Of a DNA stretch of 64,000 nt, positions 15,671-24,189 are shown in pieces. The DNA comes from Pseudoduganella dura (GTDB lineage: Bacteria > Pseudomonadota > Gammaproteobacteria > Burkholderiales > Burkholderiaceae_D). The stretch is taken from positions 4,526,001-4,590,000 of the forward strand of contig NZ_WNWM01000002.1 of the NCBI RefSeq assembly GCF_009727155.1. The letters are read 5' to 3'. A model generated the notes under the pieces. It saw only the letters and a list, made by a program, of their open reading frames with translations, ran no database searches and had not been told where the DNA came from. The position numbers were made by a program, and so were the translations under genes. Positions within the stretch are counted from its first letter, which is position 1, and each line of letters begins with the position of its first letter.

Positions 15671-16138
15671 TTAGCCGGCGAGGAACCCGCGGGAAGTGGT
15701 GGTGGTGGCGGTCAGCCCGGTCGGGCCATAGACGGTGCCGGCGGGGCTGGGCGGCCGCAGCGCCTGCAGTGCGCCCTGGGTGTGCGACAGCTGCTTGTTG
15801 ATCAGCATGCCGTTCAGGCGGTTCAGTTCTTTTGCTTCGCGGGTCTGCGACAGCACGGTATTCCACAGCGTCCTGTCGTCCGCCGTGCCATGGGCGCACA
15901 GCCAGTTTTCCATGCCCGCCTCCTGGGCTTCGAACCCGGCGCCGGCCAATGCCGTGTGCCGTTCGCCGGCCAGCACGCCCATTCGGCCGATCAGCTCGGA
16001 CTTGCGGGGCGTCAGCGCCGAGAGCCTGTCGATGTCGGCCGCCACCAGGGATTGCTGCTCCTGCTTCAGGATGTCGAGCAGCTCGGTGATCAAACGCTGT
16101 TCTTCGCGGAGCAGCAGCATGGGGGCGCCGTCATGCAT
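15671..16138 (-). CDS. flgN: Flagellar export chaperone FlgN
   Basis: This 155-residue cytoplasmic protein is the chaperone for the hook-filament junction proteins FlgK and FlgL. It is mostly alpha-helical, with heptad-like Leu spacing in LLLREEQRLITELLDILKQE and in the central ERHTALAG region. The typical C-terminal helix is seen in AKELNRLNGMLINKQLSHT, followed by a Thr-rich disordered tail. Sequence conservation in the family is low, so the call leans on its position after flgM, on length and on the LLxxE pattern. It lies 12 bp after flgM. Its 3' side faces the insertion sequence. Confidence 0.88.
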   Translation of the reverse strand: MHDGAPMLLLREEQRLITELLDILKQEQQSLVAADIDRLSALTPRKSELIGRMGVLAGERHTALAGAGFEAQEAGMENWLCAHGTADDRTLWNTVLSQTREAKELNRLNGMLINKQLSHTQGALQALRPPSPAGTVYGPTGLTATTTTSRGFLAG

Positions 16139-16150
16139 GGTGTTGTTGCC

Positions 16151-16456
16151 TTAACGTTGGCGGGAATGCAGCAGATCCTTGACCGTGTCGAGCAGGCCGT
16201 CCGCCACTTTCTCCGAGTTTACCTGGTACTGGCCATCGGCGATGGCCAGCTTGATACGTTCCACTTTCTTCGTGTCGAACACGCCGCTGTTGCTGCTCGT
16301 GGCCATGGCCTGGCCCTGGGCCGACAGCTTGACGCTTTCCGAATTCGTTTGCGTGGATGCCGTCGACGCCGCTTTTTCGGCGTTGCGGGCATTGCCCGTG
16401 GTCGACGGTGTCGTCGACGGCAAGCCAGCATTCTTCACTGAATCGTTGATTTTCAC
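16151..16456 (-). CDS. flgM: Anti-sigma-28 factor FlgM
   Basis: This 101-residue, largely disordered protein binds FliA and keeps late flagellar genes off until it is exported through the finished hook-basal body. The start MKINDSVKN is typical. A Ser/Thr/Ala-rich middle precedes the sigma-binding helices near the end, VERIKLAIADGQYQVNSEKV and ADGLLDTVKDLL. A strong sigma-28 promoter lies 60 bp upstream, so flgM is also made late and can re-impose inhibition. It is 107 bp after flgA and 12 bp before flgN. Confidence 0.93.
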   Translation of the reverse strand: MKINDSVKNAGLPSTTPSTTGNARNAEKAASTASTQTNSESVKLSAQGQAMATSSNSGVFDTKKVERIKLAIADGQYQVNSEKVADGLLDTVKDLLHSRQR

Positions 16457-16515
16457 AGCATCTTCCTCGTCTGGTGGGGAGATTTTACTCCGCGCTTTTA
16501 CCTATGTACGAGTTC

Positions 16516-16542
16516 TTAACGGCTGTCGCGTTGCAAACTTTA
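16516..16542 (-). promoter_or_regulatory. Sigma-28 promoter of flgM-flgN
   Basis: Read on the minus strand, TAAAGTTT (-35) and GCCGTTAA (-10) are separated by 11 bp. The -35 element is a perfect match to the FliA consensus and the -10 differs at one base. It lies between flgA and flgM, 60 bp before the flgM ATG, the place where Salmonella also has a class 3 flgM promoter. Confidence 0.8.
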
Positions 16543-16563
16543 GCGGCACACCGATTATCTTCT

Positions 16564-17259
16564 TCAAAATGCCACCTCGACCTGGCCGCCCGCGCGGGCG
16601 ATCCCGCTGACGCTGCGGCCGGCCTGCGTGCGCACCAGCACCACCTGCCCATCCGAGGCATTGCCCAACGCCTTCCCGTCCGAGGCGATCCTGAACCCGG
16701 CGCCCAGCGCGACCAGCTTCACCATCTGCCCGTTCAATACCACGGTCTGGCTGCGCAGCGTATCGAGCCGCAGCGGCGTGCCTGCCGAAATGGAAACATT
16801 GCTGCTGCGGCCCACCACCTGTGCCTTGTCGGTCGCTATGCTGGCCGGCAGTGTCGTCAGGTCGCCCTGCATCGTCGCCAGCTGCGCATCCGTGATCGGC
16901 TGGCCCTGGGACAGCGGCGTGGCGGCGGCAATGTAATTGCCCAGCACTGATACATTGGCCTGAATATACACCGTCCATTGCGCCGGCGCCGCGCAGCGCA
17001 CGCCGACCGATGTCTTGCCCCAGGCTTTGCTGCCGGGCATCAGGAATGCTTCCGGCGCCGGGCAGGCCGCCAGCTTCATCCGCGGATCGACAGTGCCGAC
17101 GGTGACCGTCACCTTGCCCGGCAGTCCGGCGCTTTGCACCTGCAGGAAGGTATCCACGGTACTGCGTAGAACGGCCGGATCCATGCCGGCGGCGGCCTGC
17201 GCGACCGGCAGGCCCGCCAGCAGGATCAGTGAAGCAAGAGCAAGGGGCAGCGTTCTCAT
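16564..17259 (-). CDS. flgA: Flagellar P-ring assembly chaperone FlgA
   Basis: This 231-residue periplasmic protein helps FlgI assemble into the P ring. A Sec signal peptide is clear: MRTLPLALASLILLAGLPVAQA, with cleavage likely after AQA (residues 1-22). The C-terminal SAF domain is seen in VSISAGTPLRLDTLRSQTVV and the end DGQVVLVRTQAGRSVSG. I start at ATG 17259 because it gives the signal peptide; the frame continues upstream without sense. It is divergent from flgB across 164 bp and starts the leftward set flgA-flgM-flgN. Confidence 0.93.
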   Translation of the reverse strand: MRTLPLALASLILLAGLPVAQAAAGMDPAVLRSTVDTFLQVQSAGLPGKVTVTVGTVDPRMKLAACPAPEAFLMPGSKAWGKTSVGVRCAAPAQWTVYIQANVSVLGNYIAAATPLSQGQPITDAQLATMQGDLTTLPASIATDKAQVVGRSSNVSISAGTPLRLDTLRSQTVVLNGQMVKLVALGAGFRIASDGKALGNASDGQVVLVRTQAGRSVSGIARAGGQVEVAF

Positions 17260-17340
17260 GGCGTGATCGTGGCTGTGTTCATCTATAAGCAAGTGCAGCC
17301 ATCTTACGCGCGCGTGCCGTGCCGAAAGCGGCGAACAGCG

Positions 17341-17356
17341 TGGCAAAGCCCATGCT
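17341..17356 (+). promoter_or_regulatory. Weak candidate sigma-54 promoter before flgB
   Basis: TGGCAAA-GCCC-ATGCT has the invariant GG and GC spaced by 10 bp and most other positions of the -24/-12 consensus. It is 68 bp upstream of the flgB ATG. No sigma-54 activator gene is in the window and I found no second clear site, so this remains a weak suggestion. Confidence 0.3.
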
Positions 17357-17423
17357 TATCCCACGATCATTTGCTGCACGGCATACGTATGATGAATCCT
17401 GTCACCGATGGAAGGATGCCGCC

Positions 17424-17840
17424 ATGTTGGGAAAACTGGACAATCACCTGCGTTTCAACGAACTGGCACTGAGCCTGCGCTCCACGCGCCAGAGCGTGCT
17501 GGCCTCGAATATCGCCAATGCCGACACGCCGAACTACAAGGCGCGCGACATCGACTTCAACGCCGCGCTGCAGGGCGCGCTGAAGAATACCGCGCAGACC
17601 GGCACGCTGAACACCACGGCGCAGCGTCACTTTCCGACCCCGGCGCCGGACGGCAGCACGCTGGCCGACGGCACGCCGCTGCTGTATCGCGGCGTGGTGC
17701 AGGGCGCGGTGGACGGCAACACGGTGGACATGGATGTCGAACGCAACCAGTTCGCCGACAACGCGCTGCGCTACGAAGCGGGCGTCACCTTCATCAACAG
17801 CCAGATCAAGGGCCTGATGACGGCCATCCAGGGCCAGTAA
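17424..17840 (+). CDS. flgB: Flagellar proximal rod protein FlgB
   Basis: This 138-residue protein is a proximal rod subunit in the periplasm, exported by the flagellar type III system without a signal peptide. The N-terminal rod/hook signature is RQSVLASNIANADTPNYKAR, and the C-terminal helix is FADNALRYEAGVTFINSQI. I start at ATG 17424 (MLGKLDNHLRF), preceded by GGAAGGA. It heads the rightward unit flgB-C-D-E-F-G-H-I-J-K-L and is divergent from flgA. Length is normal for the family. Confidence 0.96.
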   Translation: MLGKLDNHLRFNELALSLRSTRQSVLASNIANADTPNYKARDIDFNAALQGALKNTAQTGTLNTTAQRHFPTPAPDGSTLADGTPLLYRGVVQGAVDGNTVDMDVERNQFADNALRYEAGVTFINSQIKGLMTAIQGQ

Positions 17841-17888
17841 CGGGGCAGGGCCGCGTATCGGGGCCCGGTCTACAAGAGGAGAATCGCC

Positions 17889-18293
17889 ATGTCGCTGTTC
17901 AGTATTTTCAATGTTTCCGGCTCGGCCATGAGCGCCCAGTCGCAGCGCCTGAACGTGGTGGCCAGCAACCTGGCCAATGCCGACAGCGCCACCAGCGCCA
18001 CCGGCGAAGCCTACCGCGCCAAGCAGGTGGTGTTCGAAGCCACGCCTTCCGCGAACAACGCGTCCACCGGCGTGAAAGTGCAGCAGGTGATCGAGGACCC
18101 GTCGCCGATGCGGCAGGTGTATGACCCGAAAAGCCCGCTGGCCGACGAGAACGGCTATGTGGCGATGCCGAACGTGAACGTGGTCGACGAGATGGTCAAC
18201 ATGCTGTCGGCCTCGCGCTCGTACCAGAACAATGTCGAAACGATGAACGCGGCCAAGAGCCTTCTGCTGAAAACCCTGACCATCGGTCAATAA
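17889..18293 (+). CDS. flgC: Flagellar proximal rod protein FlgC
   Basis: This 134-residue protein is the second proximal rod subunit. It begins [20 protein letters not shown] and has the rod motif [12 protein letters not shown]. The C-terminal helix holds [19 protein letters not shown], the conserved ending shared with other axial proteins. It has the expected length. An AAGAGGAG ribosome-binding site precedes the ATG. It lies 48 bp after flgB and is followed by a short triple repeat before flgD. Confidence 0.96.
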   Translation: MSLFSIFNVSGSAMSAQSQRLNVVASNLANADSATSATGEAYRAKQVVFEATPSANNASTGVKVQQVIEDPSPMRQVYDPKSPLADENGYVAMPNVNVVDEMVNMLSASRSYQNNVETMNAAKSLLLKTLTIGQ

Positions 18294-18297
18294 CGGC

Positions 18298-18348
18298 TTG
18301 TTAAACCTCACGGGTTATTGAACCCCACGGGTTGTTAAACCTCACAAT
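18298..18348. repeat. Three tandem 17-bp repeats between flgC and flgD
   Basis: Three adjacent 17-bp units occupy 18298-18314, 18315-18331 and 18332-18348. The first reads TTGTTAAACCTCACGGG; the second differs at four positions and the third at the last three. They fill most of the 66-bp gap and end just before the flgD start region. No hairpin is evident. Confidence 0.7.
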
Positions 18349-18359
18349 ACGGAACCACC

Positions 18360-19037
18360 ATGGCCGTTACCGCCACCTCCAATAACGCTGTCTCGCAGTC
18401 CCTGATGGACTCGATGAACACGAAAGCCGCCACCGGCAGCGAGATCTCCGCCGAGCAGGACAAGTTCATGACGCTCCTGATCACGCAACTGAAGAACCAG
18501 GACCCGCTGAACCCGCTCGACAATGCCCAGGTCACCAGCCAGCTGGCGCAGCTGAATACCGTCACCGGCATTAACAAGCTCAACGACACGCTGGAAACGC
18601 TGAAGACCGACCTGGCCTCGTCGCAGTCCGCGCAGGCCGTCAACATGATCAACCACGGCGTGCTGGCAGCCGGCACCTCGATGCAGGTTGCCGACGGCAA
18701 GGCGATCTTCGGCGTCGAGCTGGGTTCGTTCGCGGACAAGGTGCAGGTCGACATCAAGAATGCCAGCGGCAAGATCGTGCACTCGCTGTCGATGAGCTCC
18801 GTCGAGGCCGGCGTGCTGCCGCTCGCGTGGGACGGCAAGCTGGAAGACGGCACCACGGCGGCGAACGGCACCTATTCGGTCGCCGTCACGGCGAGTGCCG
18901 GCGGCAAGGACCTGACGAACGCCCAGGCGCTGACGTTCGGCACCGTGGCCAGCGTATCGACCGGTCCGACCGGCGCGAAACTCAACGTACCCGGCCTCGG
19001 TCAATTGACCATGGACGACATCAAGCAGGTGTTGTAG
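18360..19037 (+). CDS. flgD: Hook cap protein FlgD
   Basis: This 225-residue protein caps the growing hook and guides FlgE polymerisation. The N-terminal export and assembly region has the signature EQDKFMTLLITQLKNQDPLN followed by PLDNAQVTSQLAQLNTV. The C-terminal part contains tudor-like and Ig-like domains, seen in LPLAWDGKLEDGTTAANGTY, the FlgD Ig-like motif. Length is normal. The ATG is 66 bp after flgC. A 219-bp gap containing a REP-type repeat separates it from flgE. Confidence 0.96.
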   Translation: MAVTATSNNAVSQSLMDSMNTKAATGSEISAEQDKFMTLLITQLKNQDPLNPLDNAQVTSQLAQLNTVTGINKLNDTLETLKTDLASSQSAQAVNMINHGVLAAGTSMQVADGKAIFGVELGSFADKVQVDIKNASGKIVHSLSMSSVEAGVLPLAWDGKLEDGTTAANGTYSVAVTASAGGKDLTNAQALTFGTVASVSTGPTGAKLNVPGLGQLTMDDIKQVL

Positions 19038-19096
19038 CCGGTCGAAAGCGGCCATGGCGTTGTCGTGGCCGTCGACCTGGTGACGCAAGTTGCCAA

Positions 19097-19154
19097 AACC
19101 GGTGTCCGACACCTTTTTCCGGAAAGACGCCTGGAAAAAAGTGTCCGGCACCAG
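19097..19154 (+). repeat. REP-type repeat (family A), flgD-flgE gap
   Basis: This is a full copy of the unit that brackets the RAYT gene at 57.5-58.1 kb. It starts with AACCGGTGTCCGACACC, then TTTTTCC, a short centre, GGAAAAAA, and an imperfect second arm GTGTCCGGCACCAG. The two arms can pair as a long hairpin. It sits inside the rightward flg unit, so a full stop to transcription would silence flgE; it more likely modulates or marks the mRNA. The remaining bases of the 219-bp gap show no gene. Confidence 0.8.
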
Positions 19155-19256
19155 CATCGAAACAGCAGCCGAATTGCCTTCAACCAGATTTTTTAAAGCC
19201 CGACCAGTAGCGGCAGCGGCGACCAACGCCTTCAATTTTTTCAGCAGGGGAAATCC

Positions 19257-20789
19257 ATGTTCCAGCAAGGTCTCAGCGGCCTGAACGCCGCCTCCACGCA
19301 GCTCGATGTCATCGGCAACAACGTCGCCAACGCCAGCACGGTGGGCTTCAAGAGCAGCGAAGCGCAGTTCGCGGATCTGTACGCGAATTCGCTGAACGGC
19401 ATCAGCGGCAACAATCCCGGCATCGGCGTGACGGTGGCCCGCCTCGCCCAGCAATTCTCGCAAGGTAATATCGAGACCACCAACAATCCGCTGGACATTT
19501 CGATCAACGGCAGCGGTTTCTTCCGCACCGTGCAGGATGGCGCCATCCAGTACACCCGCAACGGCCAGTTCCTGCTCGATAACACCGGCACGGTCGTCAA
19601 TGCCCAGGGCGCCGCGCTGACGGGTTACCTGGCCACCATCGACGGCACGATCCTGCAGGGCGCCCCGGTGCCGCTGCAGATCGACGCCGCCGACCTCGCG
19701 CCGGTGCAGACCACGCAGGCGAACTTCCAGATCAACCTGTCGTCGAACACGGCCAATCCCACGGTGCAGCCGTTCAACGCCAGCGATCCGAAGACCTACA
19801 GCAAGCAGACCGTGATTCCGGTCTACGATTCGCTGGGCAATGAACACACGATGGGCGTGTATTACGCGCGCACCGGCGGCAGCACGTGGGATGTGTACGT
19901 GGCCAACGATGGCGTGCAGGTCGATTCCCAGCGGGTCATGCAGGGTGTCGTGGCCAACCAGGGCGTGATCGACGCGCGCGCCGCCTACAATGCGGCGGCC
20001 ACGAGCGGCGATGCCGCCGCGCTGGTGGCGGCACGCCAGGCCTATGCGGCGACCGTGGGCGCCCTGGTCACCGATGCGGCCACCGCCGCCGGCGCCACCC
20101 CGGCAGCGCTGGCGCAGATCGCCGCGCTGTACGATCCCGCCACCAGCGTCGGCAACGTGGCGAGCAACACGCCCGATTCGATCGATGCCGCGTTCGGCGC
20201 CGCCGTCAACGTGCCAGCCACCAAGGCGGGCACGCTGATCTTCACGAAGAACGGCCTGGTCGACGCCGCCGCCATGCAGGCCGCCGGCACCACGCTGCCG
20301 TTCAACGTCGTCTTGCCGGTGTTCCCGGACAATGGCGCCGTGCTGGAGATCCCGGTGGCGCTCACGTTCGACGGCACCACGCAGTACGGCACCGCCACCA
20401 GCGAAAAGAATTCCACGCAGGACGGCTATTCGTCCGGCAGCCTGCAGCGCTTCGCGGCCGACGAGAACGGCATCATCCAGGGCCAGTACAGCAACGGCAA
20501 GTCGCGCGCGCTGGGCCAGATCGTGCTGGCCGACTTCGCCAGCGTGGACAACCTGACGCCGCTGGGCGGCAACGCCTGGGCCGAGAGCGGCAGTTCCGGC
20601 GTGCCGCAGATCGGCGTGCCGAACGCCGGCGGCATGGGGCAGCTGCGCGCATCGTCGGTGGAATCGTCGAACGTGGATTTGACCGAACAGCTGGTGGACA
20701 TGATCACCGCCCAGCGCGTCTACCAGGCCAACGCGCAAACGATCAAGACCGAGGATTCGGTGCTGCAGACCCTGATCAATCTCAGGTAA
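19257..20789 (+). CDS. flgE: Flagellar hook protein FlgE
   Basis: This 510-residue protein builds the hook. It has the axial N-terminus MFQQGLSGLNAASTQLDVIG with NNVANASTVGFKSSEAQF, and the C-terminal helix NVDLTEQLVDMITAQRVYQA. The central exposed part is enlarged: residues of about 225-315 form an Ala-rich segment (for example AAYNAAATSGDAAALVAARQ) not typical of the about 400-residue FlgE of enterobacteria. Its ribosome-binding site is AGGGGAAA. It lies after the REP-containing gap and 31 bp before flgF. Confidence 0.96.
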   Translation: MFQQGLSGLNAASTQLDVIGNNVANASTVGFKSSEAQFADLYANSLNGISGNNPGIGVTVARLAQQFSQGNIETTNNPLDISINGSGFFRTVQDGAIQYTRNGQFLLDNTGTVVNAQGAALTGYLATIDGTILQGAPVPLQIDAADLAPVQTTQANFQINLSSNTANPTVQPFNASDPKTYSKQTVIPVYDSLGNEHTMGVYYARTGGSTWDVYVANDGVQVDSQRVMQGVVANQGVIDARAAYNAAATSGDAAALVAARQAYAATVGALVTDAATAAGATPAALAQIAALYDPATSVGNVASNTPDSIDAAFGAAVNVPATKAGTLIFTKNGLVDAAAMQAAGTTLPFNVVLPVFPDNGAVLEIPVALTFDGTTQYGTATSEKNSTQDGYSSGSLQRFAADENGIIQGQYSNGKSRALGQIVLADFASVDNLTPLGGNAWAESGSSGVPQIGVPNAGGMGQLRASSVESSNVDLTEQLVDMITAQRVYQANAQTIKTEDSVLQTLINLR

Positions 20790-20820
20790 TGCATCGCGAT
20801 CATAACGACAGGAGCACGCC

Positions 20821-21564
20821 ATGGACCGTCTGATCTATACCGCAATGACCGGCGCCAGGCACATCCTGGACCAGCAGGCCACCACGTCGAACAACCTGGC
20901 CAACGCCACCACGGTGGGCTTTCGCGCCCAGATCGACGCCTTCCGCGCCGTGCCCGTGGTGTCGGAAGGCTTGCCGACCCGTACCTTCGTCGTCGACAAC
21001 ACGGTCGGCGCGGATTTCCGTGCCGGTCCGATGGAAACCACCGGCCGGCCGCTGGACGTGGCGATCCGCGGCGAAGGCTGGTTCGCAGTGCAGTCGCCGG
21101 ACGGTTCCGAGGCCTATACGCGCAACGGCAGTTTCAAGGTCAGCGAAAACGGCCTGCTGCAGACCGCCGGCGGCCTCACGCTGCAGGGCGAGAACGGCCC
21201 GATCGCCATTCCGCCCAATACCGAGGTGGCGATCGCCAGCGACGGCACGGTCAGCGGCATCGATGCCAGCCAGGTGCAGGCCGGGCCCACCAACGTGATC
21301 GGACGGCTGAAGCTGGTCAATCCGCCGGTGGCCGGGCTGGTGCGCGGCGACGACGGCCTGTTCCGCCAGCAGTCCGGCGAACCCGCCGCGGCCGCCCCCG
21401 CGGTGCGCGTGGCCGATGGCTGCCTGGAAGGCAGCAACGTCAACCCGGTCGATGCGATGGTCAGCATGATCACGCTGGCAAGGTCGTTCGAAACACAGAT
21501 GAGCCTGTTGAAGAACGCCGAGAACAACGCCGCGAAAGCCGCCCAGATCCTTGCTTTGAACTGA
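20821..21564 (+). CDS. flgF: Flagellar proximal rod protein FlgF
   Basis: This 247-residue rod subunit begins MDRLIYTAMTGARHILDQQA and has the rod motif TSNNLANATTVGFRAQIDAF. The middle contains the FlgF/FlgG signature PLDVAIRGEGWFAVQ and YTRNGSFKVSENGLL. The C-terminal axial helix is VNPVDAMVSMITLARSFETQ. It lacks a signal peptide, as expected for a type III substrate. It is closely spaced between flgE and flgG in one unit. Length is normal. Confidence 0.96.
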   Translation: MDRLIYTAMTGARHILDQQATTSNNLANATTVGFRAQIDAFRAVPVVSEGLPTRTFVVDNTVGADFRAGPMETTGRPLDVAIRGEGWFAVQSPDGSEAYTRNGSFKVSENGLLQTAGGLTLQGENGPIAIPPNTEVAIASDGTVSGIDASQVQAGPTNVIGRLKLVNPPVAGLVRGDDGLFRQQSGEPAAAAPAVRVADGCLEGSNVNPVDAMVSMITLARSFETQMSLLKNAENNAAKAAQILALN

Positions 21565-21623
21565 TCCCCGCCGTCGCATAATGCTTTCGTGGATGAAAGC
21601 CCTAGCGGGCAGGGAGAAAGCAG

Positions 21624-22406
21624 ATGATACGTTCGCTCTGGATTGCCAAGACCGGCATGGAAGCGCAACAGACGCAGATGGACACCGTGGCGAACAACCT
21701 CGCCAACGTGAGCACCAACGGGTTCAAGAAATCGCGCGCGGTCTTTGAAGACCTGCTGTACCAGAACGTGCGCCAGCCCGGCGCCAGTTCGTCGCAGCAG
21801 ACGCAGCTCCCTTCCGGCATGCAGCAGGGTACCGGCGTGCGCCCGGTTGCGATCGAGCGCATCCACACGCAGGGCAACCCGCAGGCCACCGGCAACGACA
21901 AGGACCTGATGATCAACGGCAACGGCTTCTTCACCGTGCTGCTGCCCGACGGTACCACCGGCTACACCCGCGACGGTTCGTTCCAGCGCGACAGCAACGG
22001 CCAGATGGTCACCTCCAGCGGCTACGCGCTGCAGCCGCCGATCACGATCCCGATCGACGCCGATGAAATCAACGTCGCCAAGGACGGCACCGTGACCGTG
22101 CAGCTGCCCGGCCAGGCCGCCGCGCAGCAGATCGGCAACCTGCAGCTGGCGTCGTTCATCAATCCCACGGGGCTGGAATCGATCGGCGAGAACCTGTACC
22201 TGGAAACCGGCTCGTCCGGCGCGCCGCAGGCCAACGCGCCGGGCAGCAACGGCATCGGGCAGATCCTGCAGGGCTATGTGGAAGTCTCGAACGTCAACGT
22301 GGTCGAGGAAATGGTCAACATGATCCAGACGCAGCGCGCCTACGAGATCAACAGCAAGGCCATCACCACGTCGGACCAGATGCTGCAGCGCCTGTCGCAG
22401 CTGTAA
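21624..22406 (+). CDS. flgG: Flagellar distal rod protein FlgG
   Basis: This 260-residue protein forms the distal rod that crosses the peptidoglycan and outer membrane rings. The start [20 protein letters not shown] and [16 protein letters not shown] are highly conserved, as are [16 protein letters not shown] and the final [20 protein letters not shown]. An AGGGAGAAAG ribosome-binding site precedes the ATG. It lies 59 bp after flgF and 8 bp before flgH. No anomalies are seen. Confidence 0.97.
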   Translation: MIRSLWIAKTGMEAQQTQMDTVANNLANVSTNGFKKSRAVFEDLLYQNVRQPGASSSQQTQLPSGMQQGTGVRPVAIERIHTQGNPQATGNDKDLMINGNGFFTVLLPDGTTGYTRDGSFQRDSNGQMVTSSGYALQPPITIPIDADEINVAKDGTVTVQLPGQAAAQQIGNLQLASFINPTGLESIGENLYLETGSSGAPQANAPGSNGIGQILQGYVEVSNVNVVEEMVNMIQTQRAYEINSKAITTSDQMLQRLSQL

Positions 22407-22414
22407 GGATCGCC

Positions 22415-23068
22415 ATGAAGTCCACCGCATTCATCGCCACCCTGGCAACGCTGCTGGCCGGCTGCGCCAGCGAGCCGACGTCGATCGTGGCCGGCCCCAC
22501 CAGCGCTCGGCCGATCCCGGTCCCGGCGCTGCAGGTGCCGGCCAACGGCGCGATCTACCAGGCGCAATCGTTCCGGCCCGTGTTCGAGGACCGCCGCGGC
22601 CGCATGGTGGGCGACATCATCAACGTCGTCATCACCGAACGCACCACGGCCAACAAGAACGGCACCAGCTCGGCCACCCGCACGGGCGGCGTGGGCATCG
22701 GCATCCCCGGCCCGCTGCAGGGCCGCTTCGGCGCGCGCGTGGCGACCGAAACGGACAATAACTATGCCGATTCGGCCGCGCAGACCGCCAGCAACGCGTT
22801 TACCGGCACGCTGGGCGTGACGGTGGTCGAAGTGCTGCCGAACGGGAACCTGGTGGTGGCCGGCGAGAAGCAGATCGCGATGGACAAGGGCACCGAGTTC
22901 ATCCGCATCTCCGGCACGGTGAACCCGGATACGATCGGCGCCGGCAACGCGGTGCCGTCCACGGCGATCGCCGATGCGCGCGTCGAATACCGCACCAATA
23001 CCCACCTGGATCGCGCCGAACTGACGTCGATGGCGTCGCGGTTCTTCCTGAGTCTCTTACCGTTCTGA
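22415..23068 (+). CDS. flgH: Flagellar L-ring lipoprotein FlgH
   Basis: This 217-residue outer-membrane lipoprotein forms the L ring around the rod. The lipobox LLAGC ends a short signal peptide (MKSTAFIATLATLLAG), making Cys17 the lipidated residue. The conserved core includes RRGRMVGDIINVVITERTTA and the ending FFLSLLPF. It lies between flgG and flgI with only 8 bp and 2 bp of spacing, so it is co-translated in the ring-assembly block. Its length matches the family. Confidence 0.96.
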   Translation: MKSTAFIATLATLLAGCASEPTSIVAGPTSARPIPVPALQVPANGAIYQAQSFRPVFEDRRGRMVGDIINVVITERTTANKNGTSSATRTGGVGIGIPGPLQGRFGARVATETDNNYADSAAQTASNAFTGTLGVTVVEVLPNGNLVVAGEKQIAMDKGTEFIRISGTVNPDTIGAGNAVPSTAIADARVEYRTNTHLDRAELTSMASRFFLSLLPF

Positions 23069-23070
23069 TC

Positions 23071-24177
23071 ATGAAAATCCTGCTCACAGCGCTCGCCCTT
23101 GGCCTGTCCCTGCTGGCGCCGGCGGCGCAGGCGGAACGCCTGAAAGACCTGGTCGGCATCGCCGGCGTGCGGGAAAACCAGCTGCTGGGCTATGGCCTGG
23201 TGGTGGGCCTGGACGGCAGCGGCGACCAGACCACGCAAACCCCGTTCACGGTGCAGAGCGTGGCCTCGATGCTGCAGCAGATGGGCGTGACGCTGCCGTC
23301 CGGTTCGCAGCTGCAACTGCGCAACGTGGCGGCCGTGATGGTCACCACGTCGCTGCCGGCGTTCGCGCAGCCGGGGCAGCAGCTCGACGTCACCGTTTCC
23401 TCGCTGGGCAACGCGCGCAGCCTGCGCGGCGGCACGCTGCTGATGACGCCGCTGAAGGGCGCGGACGGCCAGGTGTACGGCATGGCGCAGGGCAACCTGG
23501 TGGTGGGCGGCGTGGGCGCGCAGGCGCCGGGAGGCGGCGCTTCCACGGTGGTCAATCACCTGTCGGTGGGGCGCATCAGCAACGGCGCCACCGTCGAGCG
23601 CGCGGTGCCCACGGCGCTGGGCGAGGGCGGCCAGATCCGCCTGGAACTGAAGAACGCCGATTTCGCCACCACCAGCCGGGTGGTTACCGCCATCAACAAC
23701 CGCTTTGGCGCCGGCGTCGCCTATGCGCTCGACGGCCGCGTGATCCGCGTGACGTCGCCCGCCGCATCGGACCAGCGCGTGGCCTTCATCGGCCAGCTGG
23801 AAGAGCTGAACGTGCAGCCGGCCGCGCTGGCCGCCAAGGTGATCATGAATGCCCGCACCGGCTCGGTGGTGATGAACCAGGCGGTCACGTTGCAGGCCTG
23901 CGCCGTTTCGCACGGCAACCTGCAGGTTTCGGTCTCGGCCGATACCCAGGTGAGCCAGCCGGGGCCGCTCTCCGGCGGGCAGACGGCCGTCACGCAGCCG
24001 GGCAGTGTCGATATCCAGCAGGCGCCGGGCAAGGTGCTGCAACTGCAGGCCGGCGCCCAGCTGGCCGACGTGGTGAAGGCGCTGAACGCGATCGGCGCAT
24101 CGCCGCAGGACCTGCTGGCGATCCTGCAGGCGATGAAGGCATCGGGCGCACTGCGCGCCGAACTCGAGATCATCTAG
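23071..24177 (+). CDS. flgI: Flagellar P-ring protein FlgI
   Basis: This 368-residue periplasmic protein forms the P ring in the peptidoglycan layer. It has a Sec signal peptide ending in PAAQA (about residues 1-22), after which RLKDLVGIAGVRENQLLGYG is the family's hallmark start of the mature protein, followed by LVVGLDGSGDQT. The end LQAMKASGALRAELEII is also conserved. FlgA, encoded at 16564-17259, is its chaperone. The start is 3 bp after the flgH stop. No anomalies are seen. Confidence 0.97.
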   Translation: MKILLTALALGLSLLAPAAQAERLKDLVGIAGVRENQLLGYGLVVGLDGSGDQTTQTPFTVQSVASMLQQMGVTLPSGSQLQLRNVAAVMVTTSLPAFAQPGQQLDVTVSSLGNARSLRGGTLLMTPLKGADGQVYGMAQGNLVVGGVGAQAPGGGASTVVNHLSVGRISNGATVERAVPTALGEGGQIRLELKNADFATTSRVVTAINNRFGAGVAYALDGRVIRVTSPAASDQRVAFIGQLEELNVQPAALAAKVIMNARTGSVVMNQAVTLQACAVSHGNLQVSVSADTQVSQPGPLSGGQTAVTQPGSVDIQQAPGKVLQLQAGAQLADVVKALNAIGASPQDLLAILQAMKASGALRAELEII

Positions 24178-24189
24178 CAGAGGCCCATC

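Noticed and set aside
18342..20822. 826-codon open frame opposite flgD-flgE
   Set aside because: It spans two well-defined genes plus a REP-containing gap, and its composition is that of a high-GC antisense shadow.
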